A stretch of DNA of 64,000 bases. Origin: Locusta migratoria (lineage: Eukaryota > Arthropoda > Insecta > Orthoptera > Acrididae). The DNA is taken from assembly GCA_026315105.1 (NCBI GenBank), contig CM048750.1, positions 110,825,297-110,889,296 of the forward strand, written 5' to 3'. Within the stretch, counting starts at the first letter, position 1. The number at the start of each line of letters is the position of its first letter. This document shows positions 63,160 through 64,000 of this stretch, piece by piece. The notes beneath the pieces are model-generated. The model was given only the letters and a program-made list of their open reading frames with translations. It was not told where the DNA came from and made no database searches. Made by a program: the position numbers and the translations under genes.

Positions 63160-64000
63160 CACTCTTGCTTTGAACGTCAAATGTGTCAAAATGTTATCGC
63201 AATAGTACGAATGATATTGATATCCCAAAGAAGAGACCTCTTTCAGTTTTTCACTACTTTTCCTATTTTCTGATCAACTATTCCAAACTTTTACTTCACC
63301 CAAACCTTCCTCTCGCTTTGAACGTCGAATATGCAAAATTTTATCGCAATCAGACGAATGATATTGATGTCCCATTGAAAAAAGCTCCTTCAGTTTCTTG
63401 CAAATTTTCCGGATAATTTCCCCAAATTTTCAGTTCATAAGAACGTTCATACTTCGTTGAACGTCAAATGATCAAAATTTTATTGCAATCGGATGAACGG
63501 TTCTCAACTTATAGTATTGAGTACATTTAGAACACACTGAAAAATGGCCTTGGTTGGAATTTTGTGACTTTCCTTCTTAACTGTCCCTAATTTTTTGTTT
63601 GTTTGTTTTTTTACTAAAACCTTTTCCAAGACCATAATGAACAAAACAAAAATAGAATTACCCCTTTCCGCCGTGCGAATAGTCAGTTATAGTGCTGAAT
63701 TCAATCAAAAACGCACTTTCAGTTTTTCCTCAAATTTTCCAATTTTTGGTAGATTTTCCAAAGAATTTATTTCATACAAACCTTGTCCTATCAAGCCGTA
63801 CTCAATTGAGACAATTGATTTTTATTCATAGAAAAAAATGGCTTTCACTTTTTCCTAAATTTTCCTACTTTCCGGGCGACATTTTCAAATTTTTATTTGA
63901 TGCGAATCTTCCCCTTGCTTTCAACATGAAATTTGCAACATTTTATCGCAATTGGACGAACGGTATTGATAGCTCACTGGAAAAAGCTGTTTCAGTTTTC
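63160..64000. repeat. Degenerate tandem repeat of about 135-155 bp, open to the right
   Basis: CTTGCTTTGAACGTCAAAT (63164), CTCGCTTTGAACGTCGAAT (about 63313), TTCGTTGAACGTCAAATG (about 63453) and CTTGCTTTCAACATGAAAT (about 63914) each precede a TTTTATCGCAATCxGACGAA-like word by about 20 bp. In between come TTCAGTTTTT and AAATTTTCC motifs. About five to six units, strongly diverged; the array runs off the window. Confidence 0.7.

Noticed and set aside
1..64000. An operon-like or defence-type gene system
   Set aside because: No clusters of host genes are present; all recognisable coding sequence belongs to transposable elements.

Overview
This window is nuclear DNA of an insect, most likely a grasshopper or locust (Orthoptera, Schistocerca-like). 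That is an inference from the style of its repeats, not a database match. I recognise no complete host protein-coding gene, rRNA, functional tRNA or CRISPR array. Almost everything identifiable is a transposable element, a tandem repeat or a GC-rich island, set in AT-rich sequence with no visible function.

Repeat families seen. SINE-A, SINE-B and SINE-D are tRNA-headed SINEs with different heads and a largely shared body ending in AACATTTGAACATT-like sequence. SINE-C is a separate tRNA-headed SINE with a TTCC-rich 3' end. LINE-R is an RTE-like non-LTR element with a CCACAACAACAAC tail; it occurs near 6.0, 10.9-12.1, 14.1, 26.4, 34.3, 36.9, 46.1, 51.5 and 59.7 kb. LINE-I carries an RNase H domain and zinc knuckle (18.9, 22.7, 35.5-36.7 kb). 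LINE-C is CR1/L2-like (3.4, 23.6, 39.6, 40.1-40.8 kb). DNA transposons include mariner relics at both ends of the window, a Tc1-like N-terminus (5.8 kb), a TA-flanked element with a transposase remnant (42.4-43.6 kb), a nearly complete palindrome (48.4-49.1 kb), a TTAA-flanked piggyBac-like MITE (53.6-54.1 kb) and inverted-repeat elements at 55.3 and 56.0 kb.

Layout. 0-2 kb: mariner relic, a 343-codon LINE frame and a second LINE tail. 6-7 kb: LINE-R inside SINE-A. 10.7-12.1 kb: a LINE-R hit by SINE-C, tandemly duplicated, then hit separately by SINE-A and SINE-B. 16.1-17.1 kb: a tandem duplication with a SINE in one copy only. 21.0-21.8 kb: a 20-bp minisatellite with a higher-order trimer. 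28.8-29.9 kb: a 350-bp unit in three tandem copies. 35.5-37.9 kb: LINE-I and LINE-R, each split by a SINE-A. 39.4-40.8 kb: a large inverted duplication. 42-50 kb: DNA transposons and SINEs. 53.5-57.2 kb: a cluster of MITEs. The last kilobase holds a degenerate tandem repeat that runs off the window.

Eleven GC- and CpG-rich islands (near 2.2, 12.2, 17.4, 22.1, 28.3, 38.2, 41.7, 45.8, 49.5, 54.7 and 61.2 kb) stand out from the surroundings. Several contain AT-rich homeodomain-type cores such as TAATTA. They are the best candidates for host regulatory DNA; the one at 38.0-38.5 kb also has a TATA-like motif and a splice-donor-like end. No gene set acts together here. What the window records is an order of transposition, duplication and gene-conversion events readable from target-site duplications.
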